64,000 nucleotides of DNA from Devosia sp. (GTDB lineage Bacteria; Pseudomonadota; Alphaproteobacteria; Rhizobiales; Devosiaceae). The position numbers and the translations under genes are program-made. The DNA is taken from positions 21,397 to 85,396 of the forward strand of contig NZ_JAFKHE010000031.1 in NCBI RefSeq assembly GCF_017307495.1. Direction: 5' to 3'. Shown here piece after piece: positions 38,384 to 46,563 of the stretch; position 1 is the stretch's first letter, and the number at the start of each line of letters is the position of its first letter. The notes under the pieces are model-generated. The model was not told the origin of the DNA. It did not search any database and saw only the letters and a list, made by a program, of their open reading frames with translations.

Positions 38384-38615
38384 GTCGGCGGTCTTGGCGA
38401 TATCGTTATGGTGGCGCCCGTTCGCGCCGCCCGGGATCGCGGTGACCTGCAGAGCTTCAGGCTCTCTAGACGCTTCAAGCCTTCTGGCGTGATTTGGCAG
38501 GACGGGACGGAGTCACCTGTCGACGCGGTCATCTGGTTCACCGGCTTCCGGCCAGCGCTCAAGCACCTTCAGGGATTGCGGTGGTCAAGGCTGATGGCCG
38601 AATGGACACCGGCAG
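38384..38615 (+). pseudogene. Internal fragment of an arsO-like flavin monooxygenase gene
   Basis: The DNA is closely alignable with bases 57757-57990 of the intact arsO gene, including a 43-base stretch identical from ATGGTGGCGCCC through CTGCAGAG and a second block around TGGCAGGACGGGACGGA. It encodes the VMVAPVRAARDRGDLQS...DGTES part only, with no start and no FAD or NADPH domains. It lies between the aio operon hairpin and the second copy of the gap-downstream repeat, so it is recombination debris. Confidence 0.88.
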
Positions 38616-38622
38616 TGCTTCT

Positions 38623-38732
38623 GTGATTGCTCATAAAGTATAGGCAAGCCACAGCGTGGCTCACTGCCTAGCAACAGTGCGGCACAGGTCAAATGAAATT
38701 CAAGAAGGCTCCGGAATCCGGGCCTTTAACTT
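38623..38732 (+). repeat. Gap-downstream direct repeat, copy 2
   Basis: A diverged copy of 27111-27226 in the same orientation, including the GCCACAGCGTGGC palindrome and an imperfect terminator-like hairpin (GGCTCCGGAATCCGGGCC). There is no gap gene upstream of it here. Together with the arsO fragment it marks an internal junction of the island. Confidence 0.7.
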
Positions 38733-38785
38733 AAGAATGATTGGTACCGTTGCGAACCGCGCCGGTGCCATCGGCCGCACACGGA

Positions 38786-39523
38786 CTAGATGGATTTCAA
38801 CCCGACCCGTTCATCGAGCTTCGCCGCAGCTTCTTTCCGCTCACTGTACCGAGAAGTCAAATATGCGGATATGCCGCGGTTGATCAGCGTGAACTTCACC
38901 AGTTCCTCCATCACATCGACGACCCGATCATAGTAGGAAGATGGCCGCATCCTGCCCTCATCATCGAACTCCTGCCAAGCCTTCGCGACCGACGACTGGT
39001 TAGGTATGGTGACCATACGCATCCAGCGCCCCAGGATGCGCATCTGGTTGACCGCGTTGAACGACTGCGAGCCACCAGAAACCTGCATCACCGCCAGCGT
39101 ACGGCCTTGGGTGGGACGGATCGCGCCACCCGGCAGAGGGATCCAGTCGATCTGCGACTTCAACACCGATGACATCGCGCCGTGGCGTTCCGGACTGGTC
39201 CAGACCTGCCCTTCCGACCACAGCATCGCTTCACGCAGTTCTTGCACCTTCGGGTGGCTGTCAGGGGCGTCGTTCGGTAGCGGCAGGCCGCTGGCGTGGA
39301 AGATCTTCACCTCGGCGCCAAAAGCCTCCAGAAGCCGCTGCGCTTCAAACGTCAGAAACCGGCTGTAGGAGCGCTCTCGTAGCGAGCCGTACAGCATCAG
39401 GATGCGCGGCTTGTGCTGCTGGGCGGGCGCAACCAGTTGGGGGAAGTCGGGAAGCTGAAAGGCGGCGGGTACGACGTTGGGTAAATCAGGCAATACGGTT
39501 TCCTTGGGCGTCGATAACGACAT
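38786..39523 (-). CDS. arsH: NADPH-dependent FMN reductase ArsH
   Basis: A 245-residue flavodoxin-fold protein that oxidises trivalent organoarsenicals and counters oxidative stress. The FMN phosphate loop GSLRERSYSRF (about 46-56) and the segment SPERHGAMSSVLKSQIDWIPL are typical. I start at the ATG at 39523, which has AGAGG at better spacing than the ATG two codons earlier. It overlaps the upstream arsC by 38 bases and is the last gene of the ars operon. A decayed second copy of its 3' end lies at 53.2 kb. Confidence 0.93.
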   Translation of the reverse strand: MSLSTPKETVLPDLPNVVPAAFQLPDFPQLVAPAQQHKPRILMLYGSLRERSYSRFLTFEAQRLLEAFGAEVKIFHASGLPLPNDAPDSHPKVQELREAMLWSEGQVWTSPERHGAMSSVLKSQIDWIPLPGGAIRPTQGRTLAVMQVSGGSQSFNAVNQMRILGRWMRMVTIPNQSSVAKAWQEFDDEGRMRPSSYYDRVVDVMEELVKFTLINRGISAYLTSRYSERKEAAAKLDERVGLKSI

Positions 39524-39908
39524 CACCATCCTCTTTGGTAAACGGACCGATGCCTGGGTTTTCGAGAATTTCGAGCACGACCTCGGACGGCCGGCAGAGT
39601 CGGGTGCCGCGCGGGGTGACCACAAAGGGGCGGTTGAGGAGGATGGGGTGTTGGCCGATGGCTTCCAGTAGGGTTTCGTCGGTGATCGCGGAAGCGCCGA
39701 GGCCGAGTTCCTCGAACGGCGTGTCCTTCGTCCGCAGCGCTTCGCGAACCGTCAGCCCGGCATCCTCGATCAGCCTCGCGACGGTCGCGCGGTCCTGCGG
39801 CGTCTGCAGGTATTCGACAATCCTGGGCTCGACCCCGCTCTGGCGGATCATGGCCAGGGTGTTGCGGGACGTGCCGCATTCGGGGTTGTGATAGATGGTG
39901 ACGGTCAT
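39486..39908 (-). CDS. arsC: Glutaredoxin-dependent arsenate reductase ArsC
   Basis: A 140-residue reductase of the Grx/Spx-fold family. The catalytic cysteine is C11 in HNPECGTSRN, and the arginine triad region NRPFVVTPRGTRLCRPSE is present. It turns cytoplasmic arsenate into arsenite for export by Acr3, using glutathione and glutaredoxin. It overlaps acr3 by four bases and arsH by 38. A mechanistically unrelated ArsC is encoded in the same operon. Confidence 0.95.
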   Translation of the reverse strand: MTVTIYHNPECGTSRNTLAMIRQSGVEPRIVEYLQTPQDRATVARLIEDAGLTVREALRTKDTPFEELGLGASAITDETLLEAIGQHPILLNRPFVVTPRGTRLCRPSEVVLEILENPGIGPFTKEDGDVVIDAQGNRIA

Positions 39909-40966
39909 TCGGCAGCCCTCGCCTGGCTAGCGCTGCGCACGGCGGCGCCCCGTTCGTACCAGCCCCTGCTTCGGTTCACGACCCACACCACTGACAGCAT
40001 CACCGGCACCTCGACCAGCACGCCGACGACGGTGGCGAGGGCCGCTCCTGAGCTGAAGCCGAAGAGGCTGATCGCCGCCGCCACTGCGAGCTCAAAAAAG
40101 TTGGAAGCGCCGATCAATGCGGAGGGGCCTGCGACACAGTGCTGTTCCCCGGAGACGCGGTTCAGGAGATAGGCAAGTCCCGAGTTGAAGTAGACTTGGA
40201 TCAGTATAGGCACCGCCAGCAACAGGATGACCAGCGGCTGTGCGATTATCTGCTCGCCCTGGAAACCGAAGAGCATGACCAGCGTCAGCAGCAGCGCGGC
40301 GATCGAGAGCGGCTGCAGCACCGACAGTGCCCGGCTCATGCGGTCTGTCCCGCCGTTCGCGAGAAGCCAGCGCCGCAGGAGCTGCGCCGCGACCACCGGC
40401 ACCACGATGTAGAGGCCGACCGAGAGCAACAGCGTGTCCCACGGCACGGTGATGGCGGAGAGCCCGAGCAGCAGCCCGACGATCGGGGCGAACGCGATGA
40501 TCATGATGGCATCGTTGAGCGCCACCTGGCTGAGGGTGAAGTGCGGCTCCCCTTTGGTCAGGTTGGACCACACGAACACCATGGCGGTGCATGGCGCCGC
40601 GGCGAGGATGATCAGCCCGGCGATGTAGCTGTCGATCTGCGTCTCGGGCAGCAGGGGGCGGAACAACCAGCCGACGAACAGCCAGCCCAGCAGTGCCATC
40701 GAGAAGGGCTTGATGGCCCAGTTGATGAAGAGCGTGACGCCGATGCCGCGCCAATAGGCGCCTACGCGACCCAGGCTCATGAAGTCGATGCGGACCAGCA
40801 TCGGGATGATCATCAACCAGATCAGTGCTGCCATCGGCAGGTTGACCTGAGCATACTCGAGCGAACCGAGCGCTTGGAAGGCATCAGGGAGAAAATGGCC
40901 CGCAGAAATACCAACCACAATGCAGATCGCGACCCAGAGGGTCAGGTACCTCTCGAAGATTGACAT
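39905..40966 (-). CDS. acr3: Arsenite efflux permease Acr3
   Basis: A 353-residue membrane protein with ten predicted helices, of the bile/arsenite/riboflavin transporter superfamily. The essential cysteine is C126 in LAAAPCTAMVFVWSNLTKG, with the family's second conserved region in VALNDAIMIIAF. It exports arsenite using the proton-motive force. The ATG at 40966 shares one base with the stop of the LMW arsC gene, and the end overlaps the Grx-type arsC by four bases, so translation is tightly coupled. Confidence 0.95.
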   Translation of the reverse strand: MSIFERYLTLWVAICIVVGISAGHFLPDAFQALGSLEYAQVNLPMAALIWLMIIPMLVRIDFMSLGRVGAYWRGIGVTLFINWAIKPFSMALLGWLFVGWLFRPLLPETQIDSYIAGLIILAAAPCTAMVFVWSNLTKGEPHFTLSQVALNDAIMIIAFAPIVGLLLGLSAITVPWDTLLLSVGLYIVVPVVAAQLLRRWLLANGGTDRMSRALSVLQPLSIAALLLTLVMLFGFQGEQIIAQPLVILLLAVPILIQVYFNSGLAYLLNRVSGEQHCVAGPSALIGASNFFELAVAAAISLFGFSSGAALATVVGVLVEVPVMLSVVWVVNRSRGWYERGAAVRSASQARAAE

Positions 40967-41496
40967 CAGGCTGCGCCGCTCGCCTTGGTGGTCGAGCCGT
41001 CCATGGCACCGATGCCACGCAGCTTCGATCCGAGCGCCATGTTGTCGATGGTCTCGAGCGGCAGACTGATAAAGGCCGTGATGCGGTTGCGCATGAACCG
41101 CAGGGCGTCTTCGAAGGCGGCACGCTGCTTGAACTCTGGGCCATCTACGGCCGCCGGATCCTCGATGCCCCAATGGGCGGTCATAGGCTGTCCTGGCCAG
41201 ATCGGGCAAACCTCGCCAGCGGCGTTGTCACAGACCGTGAAGACGAAATCCATCTTCGGCGCATCTGGTCCGGCGAACTCCTCCCAGGACTTAGAGCGCA
41301 GCCCGTCGACCGAGACGCCGGCGTCCGAGAGTATCTTGAGGCTCATGGAGTGGATCTGCCCCTTGGGAGTGCTGCCGGCGGAGAAGGCTTGGAAACGCCC
41401 TGCCCCTAAGTGGTTCAGCAGCGCTTCGCCCAGGATCGAGCGAGCGGAGTTCCCCGTGCAGAGGAAGAGGACGTTGTAGACGCGATCAGCAGGCAT
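40966..41496 (-). CDS. arsC: Low-molecular-weight-phosphatase-type arsenate reductase
   Basis: A 176-residue reductase with the PTPase loop LCTGNSARS near the N-terminus (catalytic C13), further cysteines in TVCDNAAGEVCPIWPGQP and the WPGQP signature of the thioredoxin-type or chimeric ArsC group. It has a roughly 35-residue tail beyond the phosphatase fold. GGGGAGGGA precedes the ATG at 41496, which lies inside the arsR 3' end (11-base overlap). It duplicates the activity of the Grx-type ArsC with another electron donor. Confidence 0.9.
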   Translation of the reverse strand: MPADRVYNVLFLCTGNSARSILGEALLNHLGAGRFQAFSAGSTPKGQIHSMSLKILSDAGVSVDGLRSKSWEEFAGPDAPKMDFVFTVCDNAAGEVCPIWPGQPMTAHWGIEDPAAVDGPEFKQRAAFEDALRFMRNRITAFISLPLETIDNMALGSKLRGIGAMDGSTTKASGAA

Positions 41497-41845
41497 TCTT
41501 TCCCTCCCCAGGGGAGCAGCATGGCGTGAATTCGGCGACGAGCGGCGCGCAGACCTCTGGACGGCCACCGCAGCAATCGGTGACGAGAAAGCTTGCGACC
41601 TGACGAACACGGTCCAGCTCAGCTCGGTAGATGATGGAGCGGCTTCTGCGCTCTGACGAAATGAGGCCCGCGCGCTCGAGTATGGCGAGGTGGGTCGACA
41701 TCGTGTTTTGAGGCACGTTGAGAAGACGCGCGACCTCGCCCGCCGGCAGGCCGTCCGGCTGCTGTTGCATGATGGCCCGAAAAGCGCTGAGACGGGTACT
41801 TTGCGACAGCGCGGCGAAAACAGCGAGAGCGCTATTTGATTCCAT
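41486..41845 (-). CDS. arsR: Arsenical-responsive repressor ArsR
   Basis: A 119-residue winged-helix repressor of the ArsR/SmtB family. The helix-turn-helix is at about 35-58 (GEVARLLNVPQNTMSTHLAIL). It lacks the CxC motif of plasmid R773 ArsR in helix 4. Instead it has C91, C92 and C99 after the winged helix (TDCCGGRPEVC) and a CC pair at 109-110, like the C-terminal As(III) site of Acidithiobacillus ArsR. First gene of the ars operon; its start lies in its own operator. Confidence 0.93.
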   Translation of the reverse strand: MESNSALAVFAALSQSTRLSAFRAIMQQQPDGLPAGEVARLLNVPQNTMSTHLAILERAGLISSERRSRSIIYRAELDRVRQVASFLVTDCCGGRPEVCAPLVAEFTPCCSPGEGKNAC

Positions 41846-41877
41846 TCATCGACAACTATCGATCTACCGATGAATGG
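41842..41877 (-). promoter_or_regulatory. Dyad-symmetric ArsR operator over the ars promoter
   Basis: Perfect inverted arms CCATTCATCG (41842-41851) and CGATGAATGG (41868-41877), with an inner TATCGAT-like core. On the minus strand TTGACC (41875-41880) followed 17 bases later by TAGTTG could form the promoter, which places the transcription start at or next to the arsR ATG. The arrangement fits autorepression and a leaderless or nearly leaderless message. Confidence 0.7.
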
Positions 41878-42334
41878 TCAAGCCTGTTTGTGCGGTGAGG
41901 CTTCCAGCGCATTGCCTCTTGGTCCCTTCTGGCATTGTAAGCGAGGAACTGTTGAGAGCCAGTCTGACGTCACCGCTGTGAGGTCAGGGCGCAACCTGTG
42001 TAGCAGTCACGTGTAACTCGCTCGATCCTCACGCCGCTGTGCGCTGGAATCGACTCGCGTGCGAGTATCCTTGGCTCATCCGCCTGCCATCGAGGTCAGG
42101 ATCTGTCGATGGAAGTCACCTCCCACCGCCGCGTCGACGTAACGGGGGGCGGCGCCTCGATAGCGTCGGGGCGACCCCACCGGGTGCGCGTGCCAATTTG
42201 ATCGAAGTTGTTCCAGAGCCACTCGCCGGTGTACTAGACCTGCTTCTACGCCCAGTCACCCGTATTGCGCATCCGATCGTTTCTAGGGCTGCGAGGTGTC
42301 TCCCTAGGACAGCTGGACAGTCGATCCAAGCCCC
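41878..42334. other. Gene-free junction between the ars and phn modules
   Basis: About 460 bases with no credible coding frame on either strand and no recognisable transposase remains, tRNA or terminator. Its only visible function is to hold the ars promoter at the left. It lies where two differently oriented modules meet. Confidence 0.5.
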
Positions 42335-43675
42335 CTAGTGCAGCGCCGGTGCCCCGCTGATCAGCCGGCGCCGCAACCATGCCGATATTCCATCAATTGT
42401 CATTACCATCACGACGATGAGTACAATATAGTACGTTACCTCTTCCCAATCCTTCTGCGTACTTATCGCCTGCGTTAGCAAAAGACCAATGCCGCCGCCT
42501 ACAATGGCACCAATCACTGTAGCGGACCGGGTATTGGACTCGAAATAGTATAGCAGCTGGCTCAACAGCACCGGTGTAATCTGCGGCATGACACCAAAAC
42601 GCTGCCGCTGTAGAGTGCTGGCGCCTGTGGACTGCACGCCCTCGATCTGCCGATCATCTACATTTTCTAGCGCCTCGGAAAAGAGCTTACCGAAGCTGCC
42701 AGTATCGGTCAGTAGGATCGCAAGTGCCCCGGTCATCGGTCCAGGACCAAAAGCGCGCGACAGAATGATGGTCCAGATCAGGCCATCGACGCCGCGCAGG
42801 AAGTCGAATACTCGGCGGAAGGCGAAGCGTATCCAACGTGATGGCGTGAAGTTGGATGCGGCGAGAAAGGCGACGGGCAGCGCTATCAGCGCGGCGCCGA
42901 ATGTGCCGAGGAAGGCCATCAACACCGTCTCAAACAGTGCCCAAGCGACATCGCCATGCCGCCACATCTTGTTAGTCCAGAATTCCTCGGCCATGGCAAC
43001 GAGGTTCGGCTTGCCCGGGACGATTTCAACGGGCGACACGATGAGGGCTCCTAGTTCGCCGAAAGAGCGGCCGTAGAACGGGCTGTCCAGAGTGAAAAAG
43101 AACAGTTCCCACCCGAAGGCGTAGCGGAAGACGTCGGTCTTCGACCGCGTGACCTGAACGCGACCGCTCGGCGTGGTGATGGAGACGCGCGTGTTCGACG
43201 CGTTGATCCAGTCGGGCACCACATCGGTAGGTAGGACGAGGTCGATGCCGCCGCTTCCTGACGTGACCTCGATCACGCCATACCCAGGCAAAGTCATACG
43301 CACCCGGTCGCCAATGAATTCGACGGATGCGCCGCCCTCGAGCTCGACTACAGCGTTGTCATCGTCGACCTTCACCCATTCCGGCGACATGCCCGGCGGA
43401 TAGGTGCCCTTGGTCTCTCCCTCGATTGCGATCGAGAACGCGCCCGACCGGTTGTCGCGCGTCACATGGGTCTTGTAGCTGTAGGAATCGCCGATCAGCG
43501 TGCGCGCGTTGTCTGGGTTGGCGCGGCTTGCGACCCCGGCGAAATCGAAGGTCACGAAGATGTAGGCGAGATAAGCAAGGACGATGAGAGGCACGCCGAG
43601 GCTGAACAGCCGCTTGCGCCGGAACAGGTCGAGTGAATGTTGCCTGACATCGATGCCGACTGCGACTTCAGGCAT
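42335..43675 (-). CDS. phnE: PhnE-type ABC permease with a large periplasmic insertion
   Basis: A 446-residue inner-membrane permease. TM1 is at about 25-43. A roughly 200-residue mostly beta-rich soluble segment follows (about 45-240, such as GGASVEFIGDRVRMTLPG), and then a normal PhnE permease core (about 245-440) with the EAA-like loop SEALENVDDRQIEGVQSTGAS. Ordinary PhnE is about 260-290 residues, so the insertion is the oddity; it should face the periplasm and may contact PhnD or the substrate. Last gene of phnC-phnD-phnE1-phnE2. Confidence 0.85.
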   Translation of the reverse strand: MPEVAVGIDVRQHSLDLFRRKRLFSLGVPLIVLAYLAYIFVTFDFAGVASRANPDNARTLIGDSYSYKTHVTRDNRSGAFSIAIEGETKGTYPPGMSPEWVKVDDDNAVVELEGGASVEFIGDRVRMTLPGYGVIEVTSGSGGIDLVLPTDVVPDWINASNTRVSITTPSGRVQVTRSKTDVFRYAFGWELFFFTLDSPFYGRSFGELGALIVSPVEIVPGKPNLVAMAEEFWTNKMWRHGDVAWALFETVLMAFLGTFGAALIALPVAFLAASNFTPSRWIRFAFRRVFDFLRGVDGLIWTIILSRAFGPGPMTGALAILLTDTGSFGKLFSEALENVDDRQIEGVQSTGASTLQRQRFGVMPQITPVLLSQLLYYFESNTRSATVIGAIVGGGIGLLLTQAISTQKDWEEVTYYIVLIVVMVMTIDGISAWLRRRLISGAPALH

Positions 43676-44534
43676 GGTGGGAACCCTTGACCAGGCGGTT
43701 GCGGTACATGCTGGACAATTGGTCGACCAGCACGATGGTGACGAACAGCAGGATGAAGATGGCGGCCACTTCGTCGTACCGCCCTTTGCCCCAGCTCATC
43801 GCGTTCCGCAGGTCGTAGCCGATGCCGCCCGAGCCGACGAAGCCGAGAATGGCCGAAGCGCGGATATTGATCTCGAAGCGCATCATCGAATAGCTGAGAT
43901 AATTCGGCACCACCTGCGGGATGACCGCAAACCACATGCGCTGCGACCAGTTCGAGCCGACCGAGGCGAGCCCTTCGACGGGCCGCAGATCGGCATTCTC
44001 GTTGACCTCGGAGAACAGTTTGCCCAGCGCACCGGTCGTGTGGAGCGCAATGGCGATCATGGCGGCTACCGGGCCGCCGCCCAAAACGAAGATCAGGACG
44101 AGAGCGATGACCACTTCAGGCACAGCACGCATAAGGTCCATGGCGCGGCGAAAGACGGGGATCAGGATCGGCCAGCGTGCCAAGCCACGCGTCGACAAGA
44201 GGGACAGCACGGTGGCGAGGATAGCACCTACCAGCGTCGACACACCGGCAATATTGATCGTTTCGATAAGGGACGGCAGGTACTTGAGGAGCAGTCCCGG
44301 AAGGTTGACCGCCTTCTGCACCGCCTCTGAGACGACCTCGGACGGAAAGGCAAACAGCTGCGGCAGGCCGTTGATGAAGCCACCTGCGTTGCGCGACTGG
44401 GCCAGCTTCAAACCGGAAACGAGGCACGCGATGAAGATCGCGACGAGCACGAGACTGTAGAGCCGGCGGCGCTGCGTGTCCCTGAGATAGGAACTGCGGA
44501 TATCGCCTTGCGGAGCGGGAGCGGCTTGAGCCAT
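43668..44534 (-). CDS. phnE: PhnE-type ABC permease
   Basis: A 288-residue permease with about six helices and the permease loop SEVNENADLRPVEGLASVGSNW, followed by the ILGFVGSGGIG segment typical of phosphonate/phosphite permeases. I use the ATG at 44534 because AAAAGG is correctly spaced from it; a GTG two codons earlier is the alternative. It overlaps the next permease gene by eight bases and pairs with it as the heterodimeric channel. Confidence 0.88.
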   Translation of the reverse strand: MAQAAPAPQGDIRSSYLRDTQRRRLYSLVLVAIFIACLVSGLKLAQSRNAGGFINGLPQLFAFPSEVVSEAVQKAVNLPGLLLKYLPSLIETINIAGVSTLVGAILATVLSLLSTRGLARWPILIPVFRRAMDLMRAVPEVVIALVLIFVLGGGPVAAMIAIALHTTGALGKLFSEVNENADLRPVEGLASVGSNWSQRMWFAVIPQVVPNYLSYSMMRFEINIRASAILGFVGSGGIGYDLRNAMSWGKGRYDEVAAIFILLFVTIVLVDQLSSMYRNRLVKGSHHA

Positions 44535-44553
44535 GCGCACGACCTTTTGAGGT

Positions 44554-44579
44554 TCGGGCCCCGCCGAAGCGGGGCCCGA
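44554..44579 (-). terminator. Attenuating stem-loop between phnD and phnE1
   Basis: Perfect 11-bp stem TCGGGCCCCGC / GCGGGGCCCGA with a CGAA loop and no T-run. It lies just after phnD and probably stabilises phnD mRNA so that the binding protein is made in excess. Confidence 0.65.
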
Positions 44580-44589
44580 TCGAACGAGA

Positions 44590-45495
44590 TCAGGAGTTTT
44601 CGAGCGACTTGCGCGACTCGATGATCGATTCGTAATCTTGGTGCTTGACCGGCTTCAGGCCTAGCGCTTCGCCGGCCATGAAGTTGTACGAGCACTCGGC
44701 GTCCATGTAGGACAGCGACGCCATCATGGCGACCATGTCGAGCTTCACGCGCTCGGGCAGCGCCTTGCGCAGCACGATCGGGCCTTCGACGATGATCTTG
44801 GAGCGCCAGATCTCGACGAGGTCATTCATGTCGACGAGGCCGGAATCAACTGCCTTGCGGAGGGCGCCCGAGTTGTATCCGTCTTCCCATTCACCGAGGC
44901 CATCGGCCCAAGTGACGCCCGCGTCGACGTCACCATTGGCAACGGCGACGATGGTCTGCTCGTGACCGCCGGTGAATCGAACCTCGCCGAAATAGTCGCC
45001 CGATTCCATGCTGGCGCCAGTCGTCTGCGGGATCTCAATGGCCGGAATCAGATAGCCCGAGCCAGAGTTCGGATCGCCGAAGCCGAAAACCTTGCCCTTC
45101 ATGTCCTCGAGCGAAGTGATGCCGCTGTCTTTGCGGGCAAAGCCGATCGAGTAGTAGCCGAAGCTCTTGTCAAGGTTGACTTTGACCAGTACGGGCTCGA
45201 CGGCCTCCGGATCGGTCAGGTAGGCCTTGGCGTAGGCCGATGGCCCGAGCCAAGCGAGATCGATGGTGCCGCCGAGCAGGCCCTGAATCACGCCATCATA
45301 GTCGGCGGGTGTGAACAACTTGGTCGGGACGCCGAGCAGTTCCTCGGTTTTGGCTCGGAAGCACTCATTGGAGGTGAGGCGGTCCTGGGCATTTTCGCCG
45401 CCAAGGATGCCGATGCGGAACTCGGTGATGTCTTGGGCGAAGGTCGGCGCGACCATCGTCGACGTCAGCAGCAGCGCTGCAAGAAGCTTCTTCAT
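44590..45495 (-). CDS. phnD: PhnD-type periplasmic substrate-binding protein
   Basis: A 301-residue phosphate/phosphite/phosphonate-type binding protein: Sec signal cut after TFAQ (about 21), then RIGILGGENAQDR, GTIDLAWLGPSAYA and FGDPNSGSGYLIP, the loops that bind the oxyanion in this family. A C-terminal GLKPVKHQDYESI follows. Substrate cannot be read from sequence; the location between ars and pst genes makes phosphate or phosphite scavenging under arsenate stress plausible. Confidence 0.88.
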   Translation of the reverse strand: MKKLLAALLLTSTMVAPTFAQDITEFRIGILGGENAQDRLTSNECFRAKTEELLGVPTKLFTPADYDGVIQGLLGGTIDLAWLGPSAYAKAYLTDPEAVEPVLVKVNLDKSFGYYSIGFARKDSGITSLEDMKGKVFGFGDPNSGSGYLIPAIEIPQTTGASMESGDYFGEVRFTGGHEQTIVAVANGDVDAGVTWADGLGEWEDGYNSGALRKAVDSGLVDMNDLVEIWRSKIIVEGPIVLRKALPERVKLDMVAMMASLSYMDAECSYNFMAGEALGLKPVKHQDYESIIESRKSLENS

Positions 45496-45547
45496 TTCTT
45501 TCTCCGGTAGGGTTAGTCCGCCCCGGCAAGCGCCGGGGAAACTGGGC

Positions 45548-46369
45548 TCAAGCGAGGACGGGCTGGGCGGTAGCGGCGGGGCGCGGCCGGCTCAGCGTCT
45601 CGATGCTGGTAGAGGTTGCCTCCTCCGAAAAGTCGGCGTCGGCACCGTAGATGTCGCGTGCCACGGCCGTCGTCAGTTCTTCGGCTTTTCCGTCGAACAC
45701 GATTTGGCCGGCTCGCATTCCAACAATGCGGTCGCAGTAGCGACGCGCAGTATCGAGTGTATGGAGGTTGCAGATGACGAGGCGACCGTCCTCATCATGG
45801 ATGCGACGCAGGGTATCCATGACCACCTGCGCATTCATCGGATCCAGCGAAGCGATCGGCTCGTCGGCAAGAATGATGCGCGGATCCTGCATCAGCGCCC
45901 GAGCGATGCCGACACGCTGCTGCTGGCCGCCTGACAGAGCCTCGGCGCGTTTGGGGCCATGTTCAGCAATTCCAAGTCGTTCGAGTATCTCGATCGAGCG
46001 GAGGATATCCTCGCGGGGAAACAAGTTGAGCATCGTCGTCAGCGTACCGCGCTGGTTGAGCCGACCGAGCATCACGTTGGTCACGACATCCAGGCGTGGC
46101 ACCAGGTTGAACTGCTGGAAAATCATGGCGCAGTCGCGCTGCCAGTCGCGAAGCGCCCGCCCTTTGAGGGACGACACTTCAACGCCAGAAAAGACGATCC
46201 TTCCTTCAGTGGGATCGGTGAGTCGGTTGATCATCCGCAGCAGCGTCGATTTGCCAGCCCCGGAGCGGCCAATAATGCCGATCATTTGGCCAGCCGCGAA
46301 GTCCAGGTTGACGCGGTCGACGGCTGTTTTTGCGCCGAAGCGCCGGGTAACATTGGAAATCTTCAGCAC
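45548..46369 (-). CDS. phnC: PhnC-type ABC ATPase
   Basis: A 273-residue ATPase with Walker A GRSGAGKST, signature ALSGGQQQRVGIARAL and Walker B IILADEP. A roughly 35-residue Ala/Pro/Thr tail is beyond the core. It powers the PhnD-PhnE1-PhnE2 importer. A hairpin (CCCCGGC...GCCGGGG) lies between it and phnD. The operon is transcribed away from the degenerate response-regulator gene upstream, on the same strand. Confidence 0.9.
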   Translation of the reverse strand: MLKISNVTRRFGAKTAVDRVNLDFAAGQMIGIIGRSGAGKSTLLRMINRLTDPTEGRIVFSGVEVSSLKGRALRDWQRDCAMIFQQFNLVPRLDVVTNVMLGRLNQRGTLTTMLNLFPREDILRSIEILERLGIAEHGPKRAEALSGGQQQRVGIARALMQDPRIILADEPIASLDPMNAQVVMDTLRRIHDEDGRLVICNLHTLDTARRYCDRIVGMRAGQIVFDGKAEELTTAVARDIYGADADFSEEATSTSIETLSRPRPAATAQPVLA

Positions 46370-46563
46370 CGGGAGCCCTCCAGTTTACAGGGGACAGCCC
46401 TAGATGCTGAACTTAACGCTCAGATGTCTCTTGCATGAACCTAACGTGACAAGGCACAGCGGCGCACAAAATCAACTGTCACCGGGAAGTAGCTGCTTTT
46501 TCCCGCTCATTGGCGCGCGGACGAAGGGAGGCGCCCTCGTTTGGCGGTATTGCCACCGCGCCG

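Noticed and set aside
46440..46500. Pho box upstream of the first phnC
   Set aside because: CTGTCAC and GTGACA words occur but not at 11-base spacing in either orientation.
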